This document shows, piece by piece, positions 15,834-23,427 of a DNA stretch of 64,000 nucleotides; positions within the stretch are counted from its first letter, which is position 1, and each line of letters begins with the position of its first letter. Source of the DNA: Sphingomonas anseongensis (GTDB taxonomy: Bacteria > Pseudomonadota > Alphaproteobacteria > Sphingomonadales > Sphingomonadaceae); assembly GCF_023516495.1 (NCBI RefSeq), contig NZ_JAMGBC010000001.1:2008501-2072500 (forward strand), in the 5' to 3' direction. The notes below the pieces were generated by a model. The model worked only from the letters and a program-made list of their open reading frames with translations. It was not told where the DNA came from and ran no database searches. The position numbers and the translations under genes were made by a program.

Positions 15834-17174
15834 TCAGGCGCCGACGCGGCGAATGGCGCGCTCGACGAGGGCGGCATCCTCGACGACCGCTACGGCTTCG
15901 TGAACGCCCGCGCTCGAACGGCGGGTCAGCACAAGAGCGAACTCTTCGTCGCTGGCGATGGAATCGAGGGCCAGGGGGCGTGCGGTACGAAGCTGCTCGC
16001 GCGCCTTTTCGGTCTTGGTGTCGGCTTTTGGCTCAGGGCGGCGAGCCTGACGCTCCGCGGCGACCAGCGCTTTGAGTCCGCCGGCCTGCGCCCGGATGAA
16101 CTCGAGGAAGCCGCCGAATTCGACCTGCTGGCGCTCGGCGTGGGAGAGGGCCGCGGCATATTCGGTCAGCCGCGCCTTGTCGTAGTCGATTCCGAAGACG
16201 AGCTTCACGACCGGGGTCATCGGAGCGCGCGCCTGCGCCTTGACCCCGGATTCCTCGAGCAGCTCGGCATAATCCTCAGGATCTGCCTTCGAAGCCAAAG
16301 CAAAGTCGTAGGCGCTGGAAAGCGCCTGGTACAAAGCCTCGCGGCTCCGGCCGTCTGCTTCCTTGACCGCATCGGCATGTTCGCGAGCGGCGCAGAGCCG
16401 ATCGGCGAGGCCTGCATTCTCATCGATCTCCAGGCTGATCTCGAAGTCCGGCGCGGCTTGGTGAATCTCCGGCACCATCTGGACCTCGACCTCGTCGGTG
16501 AGCTCCAGCGGCTGTTCTTCAGGCGCCGGCGCCGCAGCGGCTTCGATTTCCGGCTGGACTGTCTCGGTGAGCTCTAGAGGTTCCTCGTCCAGCTCCGCGG
16601 GTTCGACCGGTGCAAGCACGGCGTCCGGCGGCGCAACGCCTGCCTGGGCCGTGTGATCGACCTTCTTCCAGTTGATCACGCCATAGATGAAATCGATCGT
16701 GTCGCCGTCCGACGAGAAGGGCATCAGTATGCCGCGATAGAAGATGGTTTCGCCGCGCTGGTTCTCGAATTCGGCTTCGAAGCCGACCGGCGCTCGGTTG
16801 GCGATGATCTGCAGGTAGTGGTCCGTAAGCCGCGACAGGAGGGAGCGGCTGGGCACGTCGGCGATCGTTTTCACTTCCTCGTCGAGCCCGCATTCCTGAC
16901 GGATCGCGGCGCCAACATAGGGGGTCGCGGGCTCATCCCCGCCGCTGGTGAAGTCGAGAAGGACGCTGTTTGGGGCGAAGTCCGAAAGGTCGCCGGGTTC
17001 GAGGTCCTCTATGGACGGAAAATCCCGCCCGTCGAGAAGGGACACCCAATAGTTGTACGCGCGAACGTGCATCCGACGCTCGTCGTTGCCGATCTGGACA
17101 ACGCGCGATTCCTGCGTCGCTGAAGCATCGTCCGAGGAGTCGAACTCGCTCGGAAAATCGCGGTAACTGTCCAT
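15834..17174 (-). CDS. PAS-domain-containing protein, otherwise uncharacterised
   Basis: 446 residues. The N-terminal ~150 residues resemble a PAS_5-type sensor domain ('AYNYWVSLLDGRDFPSIEDL', then 'SVLLDF', 'PYVGAAIRQECG', 'HYLQIIANRAPVGFEAEF'). A central acidic, Glu/Pro/Ala-rich low-complexity linker (about 170-245, repeating 'PLELT') follows, then a mostly helical C-terminal region with Ala/Arg/Lys-rich segments. There is no kinase, GGDEF or HTH output domain. The charged linker and helical tail suggest a scaffold or signalling adaptor. It is alone on the minus strand with 102 bases to the GDH start. Function is not assigned. Confidence 0.7.
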   Translation of the reverse strand: MDSYRDFPSEFDSSDDASATQESRVVQIGNDERRMHVRAYNYWVSLLDGRDFPSIEDLEPGDLSDFAPNSVLLDFTSGGDEPATPYVGAAIRQECGLDEEVKTIADVPSRSLLSRLTDHYLQIIANRAPVGFEAEFENQRGETIFYRGILMPFSSDGDTIDFIYGVINWKKVDHTAQAGVAPPDAVLAPVEPAELDEEPLELTETVQPEIEAAAAPAPEEQPLELTDEVEVQMVPEIHQAAPDFEISLEIDENAGLADRLCAAREHADAVKEADGRSREALYQALSSAYDFALASKADPEDYAELLEESGVKAQARAPMTPVVKLVFGIDYDKARLTEYAAALSHAERQQVEFGGFLEFIRAQAGGLKALVAAERQARRPEPKADTKTEKAREQLRTARPLALDSIASDEEFALVLTRRSSAGVHEAVAVVEDAALVERAIRRVGA

Positions 17175-17345
17175 TGGTGAGGCCCACTCCCCTCGAACTC
17201 AAGGAACGGAATGACGGACAGCCCTTACCAAAGCGTTAACCCTGTTCGTTCAGCCCATCGGCGGAAGACTTGCGCTTGCCCCTTCCAATCCCGACTGTTA
17301 GTGGCGCTGCGCCGTGCGGGTTTACCCCCGCTGCTTTCGCGAAAA

Positions 17346-17418
17346 GCCGCTTTAGCTCAGCTGGTAGAGCACATCATTCGTAATGATGGGGTCGTGGGTT
17401 CGAGTCCCCCAAGCGGCA
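17346..17418 (+). tRNA. tRNA-Thr (anticodon CGT)
   Basis: Complete cloverleaf of 73 bases without encoded CCA. The acceptor stem GCCGCTT pairs with AAGCGGC, with discriminator A. The D-arm is GCTC/GAGC with AGCTGGTA loop. Anticodon stem CATCA/TGATG carries loop TTCGTAA (anticodon CGT), variable loop GGGTC, and T-arm GTGGG-TTCGAGT-CCCCC. The T-stem has one T-C mismatch at the second pair. It decodes ACG. No other tRNA is in the window. Confidence 0.95.
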
Positions 17419-17482
17419 CCGCGTTGCACACGGCGAATGCCGGGAGCATGAGCGGCCTCGTGGCAGTCACAAACGAGTCCAG

Positions 17483-18433
17483 ATGAGGGTCTGCGTCGTC
17501 GGAGCGGGCGCCATCGGCGGATGGGTTGCAGCCGAGTTCGCGCTTGCAGGCCTCGACGTCAGCATCGTGGCGCGCGGCGAAACGCTCCGAACGATCGACA
17601 GCGAAGGCCTTCGGCTGACCGAGGGCGGCAACGACCATTGCGTTGCGGTCGCGACGGCGGAAAATCCCAAAGACCTTGGTGAGCAGGATCTCGTCGTCAT
17701 CGCCGTGAAGGCTCCGGCGTTGGCGGGTATCGCGCCGAGCCTGGGGAACCTGATCGGCGACGACACGCTGGTGCTTCCCATGCTCAACGGAGTGCCCTGG
17801 TGGTTCACCGACGAGCCTCTGTGGTCGGTCGATCCGGACTGCGTAATCACCGACGCTCTTCCGATCGGGAGGATCATCGGCTGCGCGGTCGATGCGAGCT
17901 GCCACCGCCAGGCGCCCAACCATGTCCATGTCGCCCACGCCGACAGGCTGACCATCGGAGAGCCGGCAGGCGGTACAAGCGATCGCGTCGAGCGCCTTCG
18001 CTCGCATATCGCGGACACCGGAATCCCCTGCGAGGTCAGCGATAACGTTCGCAAGGCGATCTGGTACAAATTATGGGGCAATGCGACGGTCAATCCGCTG
18101 TCGGCGCTGACCCGTTCAACCGCGGATAGGCTGATCGAGGATGAGGCCATCCACGGCCTGATAATCGAGGCGATGGACGAGCTTGCCGCGGTCGGCGCGG
18201 CGATCGGCTGTCCGATCAGCGAGACGTCCGAGCAGCGGATGGCGGTCACCGAGCGGCTGGGGGCGTTCAAGACGTCGATGCTCCAGGACGTGGAGGCCGG
18301 CCGCCCGATCGAGCTCGATGCGCTTCTTGGAGCGCCCAGGGAGATTGCGCGGCGGGTCAATGTGCCGACGCCGCAGCTCGACCGGATTTATGCGATGACG
18401 CGGCTGTTCGCCGAGAACAGCGGCCTTCTCTAG
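17483..18433 (+). CDS. panE: 2-dehydropantoate 2-reductase (ketopantoate reductase) family
   Basis: 316 residues. The N-terminal Rossmann fold has 'VVGAGAIGGWVAAEFALAG'; the family motif 'KLWGNATVNPLSALT' holds the catalytic lysine, and the C-terminal helical domain has 'SMLQDVEAGRPIELDALLG'. PanE reduces ketopantoate to pantoate with NADPH in pantothenate/CoA synthesis. Paralogs in this family act on other 2-keto acids, so the symbol is probable rather than certain. It lies 64 bases after tRNA-Thr and converges on fahA with a 4-base CTAG stop overlap. Confidence 0.8.
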   Translation: MRVCVVGAGAIGGWVAAEFALAGLDVSIVARGETLRTIDSEGLRLTEGGNDHCVAVATAENPKDLGEQDLVVIAVKAPALAGIAPSLGNLIGDDTLVLPMLNGVPWWFTDEPLWSVDPDCVITDALPIGRIIGCAVDASCHRQAPNHVHVAHADRLTIGEPAGGTSDRVERLRSHIADTGIPCEVSDNVRKAIWYKLWGNATVNPLSALTRSTADRLIEDEAIHGLIIEAMDELAAVGAAIGCPISETSEQRMAVTERLGAFKTSMLQDVEAGRPIELDALLGAPREIARRVNVPTPQLDRIYAMTRLFAENSGLL

Positions 18434-19713
18434 GCCGTTCCGACTACCCGCCCGGAGCATTCGCCGAAACCGATCCGGACCGCATCCTGGGCCTCGCACC
18501 ACGCGCGCAAGGTCACTTCATCGCCGTCTTCAAGGAAGGTTCGGCTTTCTCCCGATGGCAGCTCGATGGGCTGCTTTCCCCCGCGGCTGATCTCGAGCAG
18601 CGATCCGAGGCCGCTGTCGCTGTCGGTCGACAGGGTGCCGGTGCCGATGAGGTCGCCGGGCTGGAGGTTGCAGCCGTTGGATGCGTGATGAGTGACGATC
18701 TGGGCTGCGCTCCAGTACATCGCCGCCGACGCAGTTCCGCGTGAGAGAACGTGCGGCGCGCTGCCTTCCTGCCGCATCTTGTCGGTGGCGAGCGTGACCT
18801 CCAGCTGGATCTCGAACGCCGTGTCACCCTCGCTCCGCAAATATGGGAGCGGCTCCGGGTCGGCCGCCGCTCGCTGCGGCATCGGGGTTCGGAACGGCGC
18901 CAGCGCGTCGCTGGTGACAATCCACGGCGAAACGCTGGTCAAGAAGTTCTTGGCTAGGAACGGGCCCAGAGGCTGATATTCCCATGCCTGGATGTCACGA
19001 GCCGACCAGTCGTTTAGAAGGCACCATCCGGCGATATGCTGCTCGGCTTCGCCGATCGGGATGGGCTCGCCCAGGCGATTGCCCCGGCCCACCCAAAGGC
19101 CGAGCTCCAGCTCGTAATCGAGGCGCCGGCTCGGCCCGTATTCGGGAGCTTCGGCCTCGGGCGGCTTGCGCTGGCCGTTGGGGCGGATGACGTCCTCGCC
19201 GGACACGCGGACCGAGCTTGCCCGCCCGTGATAGCCGATGGGCACATATTTGTAGTTGGGAAGCAGCGGATTGTCGGGGCGGAACTGCTTGCCGACGTTC
19301 GTCGCGTGATGGATGCCCACGTAGAAGTCGGTGTAGTCGCCGACGAGGCAGGGAACATGCATCCTGACCTCGCTCTGTCCGATCAGCTGCGGCTCGATGT
19401 CGTTCCGGTACCGTTGGTCCGTGAGAAGCTCGACGAGGCGTTTTCGGAGCGCGCGCTGGGAGTCGTGGCCCCGAGCGAGCCAGCCATTGAGCACAGGCTG
19501 CGCGAAGTCGCCGCGCCAGCCTTCGTCGAGAAAATCGGAGATGCCGTTCAGGTCGAGGATGTAGTCGCCGATTGCTACTCCGGGGCGGCGGCGGCCCTTG
19601 GCTTCGGAGAAGATGCCCAGCGGCAGGTTCTGGACCGGGAAATCGCTTCCGGGCGCTGCGCTCTCGACCCAGCTGACCAGCGAGGGATCGTGCGTATCGT
19701 CAATGTCAGTCAT
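18430..19713 (-). CDS. fahA: Fumarylacetoacetase
   Basis: 427 residues from ATG 19713 ('MTDIDDTHDPSLVSWV'). Cleaves 4-fumarylacetoacetate to fumarate and acetoacetate, the last step of tyrosine/homogentisate breakdown. Family landmarks are 'NLPLGIFSEAKGRRRPGVAIGD', 'VGDYTDFYVGIHHATNVGKQFRP' with the metal-binding Asp, 'YELELGLWVGRGN', 'NDWSARDIQAWEYQPLGPFLAKN', 'GTLSTDSDSGLGSLLE' and 'FLEDGDEVTLRAWC'. Its pathway partner hmgA is on the same strand 0.8 kb upstream, with a plus-strand globin gene between. The first 210 bases upstream form a divergent promoter region shared with the globin. Confidence 0.93.
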   Translation of the reverse strand: MTDIDDTHDPSLVSWVESAAPGSDFPVQNLPLGIFSEAKGRRRPGVAIGDYILDLNGISDFLDEGWRGDFAQPVLNGWLARGHDSQRALRKRLVELLTDQRYRNDIEPQLIGQSEVRMHVPCLVGDYTDFYVGIHHATNVGKQFRPDNPLLPNYKYVPIGYHGRASSVRVSGEDVIRPNGQRKPPEAEAPEYGPSRRLDYELELGLWVGRGNRLGEPIPIGEAEQHIAGWCLLNDWSARDIQAWEYQPLGPFLAKNFLTSVSPWIVTSDALAPFRTPMPQRAAADPEPLPYLRSEGDTAFEIQLEVTLATDKMRQEGSAPHVLSRGTASAAMYWSAAQIVTHHASNGCNLQPGDLIGTGTLSTDSDSGLGSLLEISRGGKQPIELPSGESRTFLEDGDEVTLRAWCEAQDAVRIGFGECSGRVVGTA

Positions 19714-19922
19714 CTTGCGTTGCGACCTCGCCGCTTTCCGAAGGCCGACCCGATAGACCGCTAACGCGCACCGCTCAAACTTGGGCGGCGCGACATTCCG
19801 CAGCGGGAACCTTCGCCCCTTGCGGGCATCTATGCTGCGGATCGGCCTTTCGAGCGCGGCTGGGGCTGGCACGCGCGTGAAGCAACCGGGTCGATCTCCC
19901 AAAACGGGATGGAGGCCCCACC

Positions 19923-20525
19923 ATGACTGATCAACGCGAAATCCGGCCGGTCGAAACTGCCGCAGAGCTGTCGAGCACCCGCCGCGAACTCTTCTTGAAC
20001 GGTGCGGCGCTATTCTCGGCGATGGCGGTCGCCGGCTCGTTCGCTGCGCCTGCCAATGCCGAAGGGCAAAAGGCTGCGCCGCCCGCCTCGGCGCCTTTGT
20101 ACGAGCGGCTTGGCGGAATTTTCACAATCGCCGCCGTTGTCGATTATTTCAGCGACGAAGTGGTCAAGGATCCGGTGGCCGGCGCGCACTCGAAGAACCC
20201 GCAGCTTCGCGAATGGCACACCAAGCAGCTCGGCCGACTGCCGGGGCTGAAGTTCATGCGGACGCTTTGGGTCGCGAACATTTCCGGCGGACCGTTCCAG
20301 TACACGCCGACGCGGCCGGGGAGCACGAACCTTGGCCTCGAGAATGCGCACGAGAATCTGCGGATCTCGCCGATTGAGTTCGACGCGGTCGCCGGAGTCC
20401 TGTCGCGCTCGCTCGATCATTTCTCCGTGCCCGCGCGCGAGAAGGGCGAGGTGCTCGGCGCCTTCGCAGCCCACAAGGATGAGGTCACCAAGGGCTGGAG
20501 GGACGCTCAGGGCAACCGCGGCTAG
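19923..20525 (+). CDS. Exported group-I truncated hemoglobin
   Basis: 200 residues. The globin part begins near residue 60 with '[18 protein letters not shown]', typical of group I truncated hemoglobins, and continues through '[21 protein letters not shown]' to a C-terminal helical segment. The first ~45 residues are an export signal: '[29 protein letters not shown]' contains a twin-arginine pair followed by a hydrophobic core and an A-x-A site, so Tat export of a folded heme protein is possible. No proximal-His assignment was attempted. It is transcribed divergently from fahA and converges on hmgA with CTAG stop overlap. A role in O2 or NO handling near an oxygenase pathway is speculative. 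Confidence 0.8.
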   Translation: MTDQREIRPVETAAELSSTRRELFLNGAALFSAMAVAGSFAAPANAEGQKAAPPASAPLYERLGGIFTIAAVVDYFSDEVVKDPVAGAHSKNPQLREWHTKQLGRLPGLKFMRTLWVANISGGPFQYTPTRPGSTNLGLENAHENLRISPIEFDAVAGVLSRSLDHFSVPAREKGEVLGAFAAHKDEVTKGWRDAQGNRG

Positions 20526-21808
20526 CGCGGGAGCTTCGCCTTCGGGAAGCCGGCCCACGCTTGGTCATAATCGTCCTGCGCGCGATCGAGCGCGAAGCGC
20601 GTCGGGCGATAGGGCCAGCAGGTTTCGACCATGAACGCCATCGTGCCGGCGATCTTCGTCGGCTCGAGAGCGGCCTCGCTCGCCTTTTGCCAGCTTTCGA
20701 GGTCGGGCCCGTGCCCGCTCATGATGTTGTGGAGCGACAGTCCTCCGGGCGCGAAGCCTTCGGCCTTGGCGTCATAGGCGCCGTGGATCAGGCCCATCGC
20801 TTCGCTCATCAGGTTGCGGTGGAACCAGGGCGGCCTGAATGTGTCCTCGGCAACCATCCAGCGCGGCGGAAAGATGACAAAGTCAGCGTTGGCTCGACCG
20901 GGCACGTTGCTCGGGCTGGTGAGAACGGTGAAGATCGACGGATCGGGATGGTCGAAGCTGACCGTGTTGATGACGTTGAAGCGGGAGAGGTCGTAGCGCC
21001 ACGGTGCGTAATTGCCGTGCCAAGCGACGACGTCGAGCGGCGAATGGTCGAGGGTCGTCGTCCACAAATGGCCGAGCGATTTCTGGACCACCTCGGTCGG
21101 ATGGTCGGAATCCTCGAACCATGCCGCCGGGGCCTCGAAGTCGCGCGGGTTCGCGAGGCCGTTGGAGCCGATTGGCCCGAGCTCCGGCAGGCGGAAGGGG
21201 GCGCCGTAATTTTCCGCCACATAGCCGCGAGCGTCACCCTCCACCTCGACCCGGAACTTCACCCCGCGCGGCACGAGGCCAACTTTGCCGGGCTCGAGCT
21301 CCAGCAGCCCGAGCTCAGTCACCAGCCGAAGCGCGCCCTGCTGCGGAATGACGAGCAGTTCGCCGTCGGAGTCGACGAATACGCGCCGCTCCATTGTCTT
21401 CGATGCGCGATAGAGGTGGACCGCCACGCCTTCGAGGTCGGAAGGGTCGCGGGTGGTGAGCATCGTCACCAGCCCGTCGACGAAGTCCGTGCCTTCGGGC
21501 AGGTCTGCCGGCGGGTCCCAGCGGAGCCGATTGGGCGCAAGCGGCGCTTCGTCTGCGCTAGCTGCGAACAGCGGAGCGCCGTCGTAACGAGCGAACGGGC
21601 GATGGTCGGCGGTCGGCCGCATCCTGTACAGCCAGCTCCGCCGGTTCTCGCTTCGGGGCATGGTGAAGGCGCTGCCCGACAGCTGCTCGGCGTAAAGGCC
21701 GAACGGGGGTTTCTGCGGCGAATTACGGCCCTTCGGGAGAGCTCCTTCGATCGCTTCGGTTTCGAAATGGCCGCCGAAACCGCTCATGTAACGAGGCTGG
21801 TCGCTCAT
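20522..21808 (-). CDS. hmgA: Homogentisate 1,2-dioxygenase
   Basis: 428 residues, standard length. Opens the ring of homogentisate to maleylacetoacetate with O2 and Fe2+. The N-terminal signature '[13 protein letters not shown]' is present, and the iron/active-site region '[18 protein letters not shown]' supplies His and Glu ligands, with a further His in 'NIMSGHGPD'. Also typical are '[12 protein letters not shown]' and '[18 protein letters not shown]'. The start codon is ATG 21808. A GC-rich hairpin lies 36 bases upstream. It pairs functionally with fahA; no maleylacetoacetate isomerase is seen in the window. Confidence 0.95.
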   Translation of the reverse strand: MSDQPRYMSGFGGHFETEAIEGALPKGRNSPQKPPFGLYAEQLSGSAFTMPRSENRRSWLYRMRPTADHRPFARYDGAPLFAASADEAPLAPNRLRWDPPADLPEGTDFVDGLVTMLTTRDPSDLEGVAVHLYRASKTMERRVFVDSDGELLVIPQQGALRLVTELGLLELEPGKVGLVPRGVKFRVEVEGDARGYVAENYGAPFRLPELGPIGSNGLANPRDFEAPAAWFEDSDHPTEVVQKSLGHLWTTTLDHSPLDVVAWHGNYAPWRYDLSRFNVINTVSFDHPDPSIFTVLTSPSNVPGRANADFVIFPPRWMVAEDTFRPPWFHRNLMSEAMGLIHGAYDAKAEGFAPGGLSLHNIMSGHGPDLESWQKASEAALEPTKIAGTMAFMVETCWPYRPTRFALDRAQDDYDQAWAGFPKAKLPR

Positions 21809-21843
21809 GGACGCGGCGTACCGACTCCGGCGCGCTCACGCAA

Positions 21844-21877
21844 ACGGGCGCAGCGCCATCGAAGGAGCTGCGCCCGT
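21844..21877 (-). terminator. GC-rich hairpin between the small membrane protein and hmgA
   Basis: ACGGGCGCAGC (21844-21854) and GCTGCGCCCGT (21867-21877) form a perfect 11-bp stem with a 12-base loop. Read on the minus strand it follows the stop of the 67-residue ORF (21946) and ends in only TTTG. It may be a weak intrinsic terminator for that gene or a structured leader of hmgA. Confidence 0.5.
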
Positions 21878-21945
21878 CGCGCGCGGGACTCGCCTTCCGC
21901 GCGCATGCGGCGTGGACAGCTGCAAGCAGCCGTCCGGCCTTTTCG

Positions 21946-22149
21946 TCAGGACTGGTTTACGTTGACGTCGATCGAGTTGGGGACGTTGATGTTGGTGCTA
22001 TCGCCGCCGAGCCCCAGCTGAGCGCGGAAGACCCACAGAAGCACCAGAACGACGATGATCAGGAGGACGACGGCAAGGACTCCTCCGCCTCCGCCGCCAC
22101 CGTCGCGTTCGACGATCGTGGTATGTTCGGTATCGCGGTCGTCAGCCAT
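21946..22149 (-). CDS. Small single-pass membrane protein, hypothetical
   Basis: 67 residues. A polar, acidic N-terminus (ADDRDTEHTTIVERD) leads to a run of seven glycines, then a 20-residue hydrophobic helix ('VLAVVLLIIVVLVLLWVF') and a short Asn-rich C-terminus ('STNINVPNSIDVNVNQS'). This suggests a tail with a beta-prone sequence on the periplasmic side. I recognise no domain. The ATG at 22149 has 'GGGAG' upstream. Neighbours give no functional hint. Confidence 0.65.
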   Translation of the reverse strand: MADDRDTEHTTIVERDGGGGGGGVLAVVLLIIVVLVLLWVFRAQLGLGGDSTNINVPNSIDVNVNQS

Positions 22150-22256
22150 GTCGGACTCCCTGTTGGCCTGTTTAGGTTGCGTAACGAACGATTCCGTTTC
22201 CGCGCGGTTCCAAGCCGATCATGCGGAACATTCCTGCGTGGCTGCGTTGGGCGCCT

Positions 22257-22862
22257 ATGGGAAAAGTGAAGCGGAAGAACTGGATACGCGTGCCGGTCGG
22301 AAGCATCGTCGTCGTTGCAGCGATCGCCGCGTGCAGTTCGCAGGCTCCGCGGTCCCAGGAGTCAAACCTTTCGAACGCAGTGACGGTGAACGAAACGGCC
22401 GCTTCGGCTGCCCCCTCCGAAGGCGGAGCGCCGCAGGTGCCGCCGGCTCCAGGCACTGCCGCAGGGCTTCCGGACGACCGCACCCCGCTGTCTGAGCCAC
22501 AGGGACCGATCGATCCCAAGAGTGCCGAGGCGGCGGGCCAGGTCGTCCAACATTACGGTGCGCTGATCGAACAAAAAAGGTTCGACGAAGCCGCTCCGCT
22601 TTGGAGCGATATCAAGGCCGGAAAAACGTTCGGTGACCGTTTTCGAGCGTTTCGCGAAATTCACGTCCAGGTTGGCAAGCCAGCGGACATGGAAGGGGCG
22701 GCGGGCTCAATCTACATCACGGTCCCCGTCGTCCTGTACGGGGCGACTTCGGGCGGCTCGCCGTTCAACTGTCGCGGGGACGCGACGCTTCGCCGCGTCA
22801 ACGACGTTCCCGGTTCGACCGAGCGGCAACGACAGTGGCACATCTCGACCATCGAGTGCTAA
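22257..22862 (+). CDS. Putative lipoprotein, function unknown
   Basis: 201 residues from ATG 22257 (another in-frame ATG at 22221 would add a basic 12-residue extension). A basic N-terminus (KVKRKNW), the hydrophobic stretch 'VPVGSIVVVAAIA' and Cys in 'AACSSQ' form a lipoprotein signal. A ~70-residue Pro/Ser/Ala-rich linker follows, then a C-terminal alpha/beta domain ('VVQHYGALIEQKRFDEAAPLW' then 'GSIYITVPVVLYG') that looks like an NTF2/SnoaL-like fold. Two cysteines near the end (NCRG, TIEC) may pair. Function is unknown. Confidence 0.65.
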   Translation: MGKVKRKNWIRVPVGSIVVVAAIAACSSQAPRSQESNLSNAVTVNETAASAAPSEGGAPQVPPAPGTAAGLPDDRTPLSEPQGPIDPKSAEAAGQVVQHYGALIEQKRFDEAAPLWSDIKAGKTFGDRFRAFREIHVQVGKPADMEGAAGSIYITVPVVLYGATSGGSPFNCRGDATLRRVNDVPGSTERQRQWHISTIEC

Positions 22863-22906
22863 AAACCGACTCGCGACGGGCAAGCCTTCCACAAAGGAGA
22901 AATGCA

Positions 22907-23170
22907 ATGAGCAGCCGCTTCGACGAGATTCGTGAGCACATGCAGATCATCGACGCCGAAGGAGCGCCAGTCGGCAAGGTCGACAAGATCGACGGAGACC
23001 GGATCAAGCTCACCCGCGACAGCTCCGGGATGGGTAGCCATGAGGGCCACCACCATTACATTCCGCGCGGTCTCGTTGCGGACATCGAGGGTGATACCGT
23101 TCGCCTGTCGGCCCGTGCGGACGCGCTCGAGGCGATCTTCGAGACCGAAGAGGGCGGCGAAGCGGCCTGA
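22907..23170 (+). CDS. DUF2171-type protein
   Basis: 87 residues. 'IREHMQIIDAEGAPVGKVDKIDGDRIKLTRD' and the His cluster 'GSHEGHHHYIPRGLVADIEGD' match the PRC-barrel-like DUF2171 small proteins, soluble and of unknown role. The ATG at 22907 is preceded by an excellent RBS (AAAGGAGA). It converges on the small membrane protein at 23178 with a 7-base gap. Confidence 0.8.
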   Translation: MSSRFDEIREHMQIIDAEGAPVGKVDKIDGDRIKLTRDSSGMGSHEGHHHYIPRGLVADIEGDTVRLSARADALEAIFETEEGGEAA

Positions 23171-23177
23171 GCCTTCG

Positions 23178-23387
23178 CTAAAAACCGGCTGAGTTCGCGA
23201 CTTTCGCGGCTTCCTCCGCCGTAACCGGCTGCCCGGTCGCGTCGGTGAGGCCGCTTTCGTTGGCGCTCGTGTTGGCGGCAGCGTCGTTTCCGCCGGCGAA
23301 ATCGACCGCGAACCAGATGATTCCCGCGGCCCAGAGCAGGGCCATCCACCGGCTCCTGAAGACAGAACTCGTGCGCATCGGAATCAT
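23178..23387 (-). CDS. Small membrane-anchored hypothetical protein
   Basis: 69 residues. A short basic N-terminus (RTSSVFRSRW) is followed by one hydrophobic helix ('MALLWAAGIIWFAVDFAG') and a polar Ala/Asn/Thr/Glu-rich periplasmic tail with 'PVTAEEAAKV'. No family is recognised. A second in-frame ATG at 23378 could be the real start. The 40-base gap to the pectate-lyase-like gene downstream on the same strand permits co-transcription. Confidence 0.55.
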   Translation of the reverse strand: MIPMRTSSVFRSRWMALLWAAGIIWFAVDFAGGNDAAANTSANESGLTDATGQPVTAEEAAKVANSAGF

Positions 23388-23427
23388 TGCCGGAGTGTCG
23401 CCGTTCGCGGTTAAGATCCTGTTGCCG

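Noticed and set aside
20561-22021. 486-codon open frame antisense to hmgA
   Set aside because: Shadow of hmgA; no ribosome binding site or domain.
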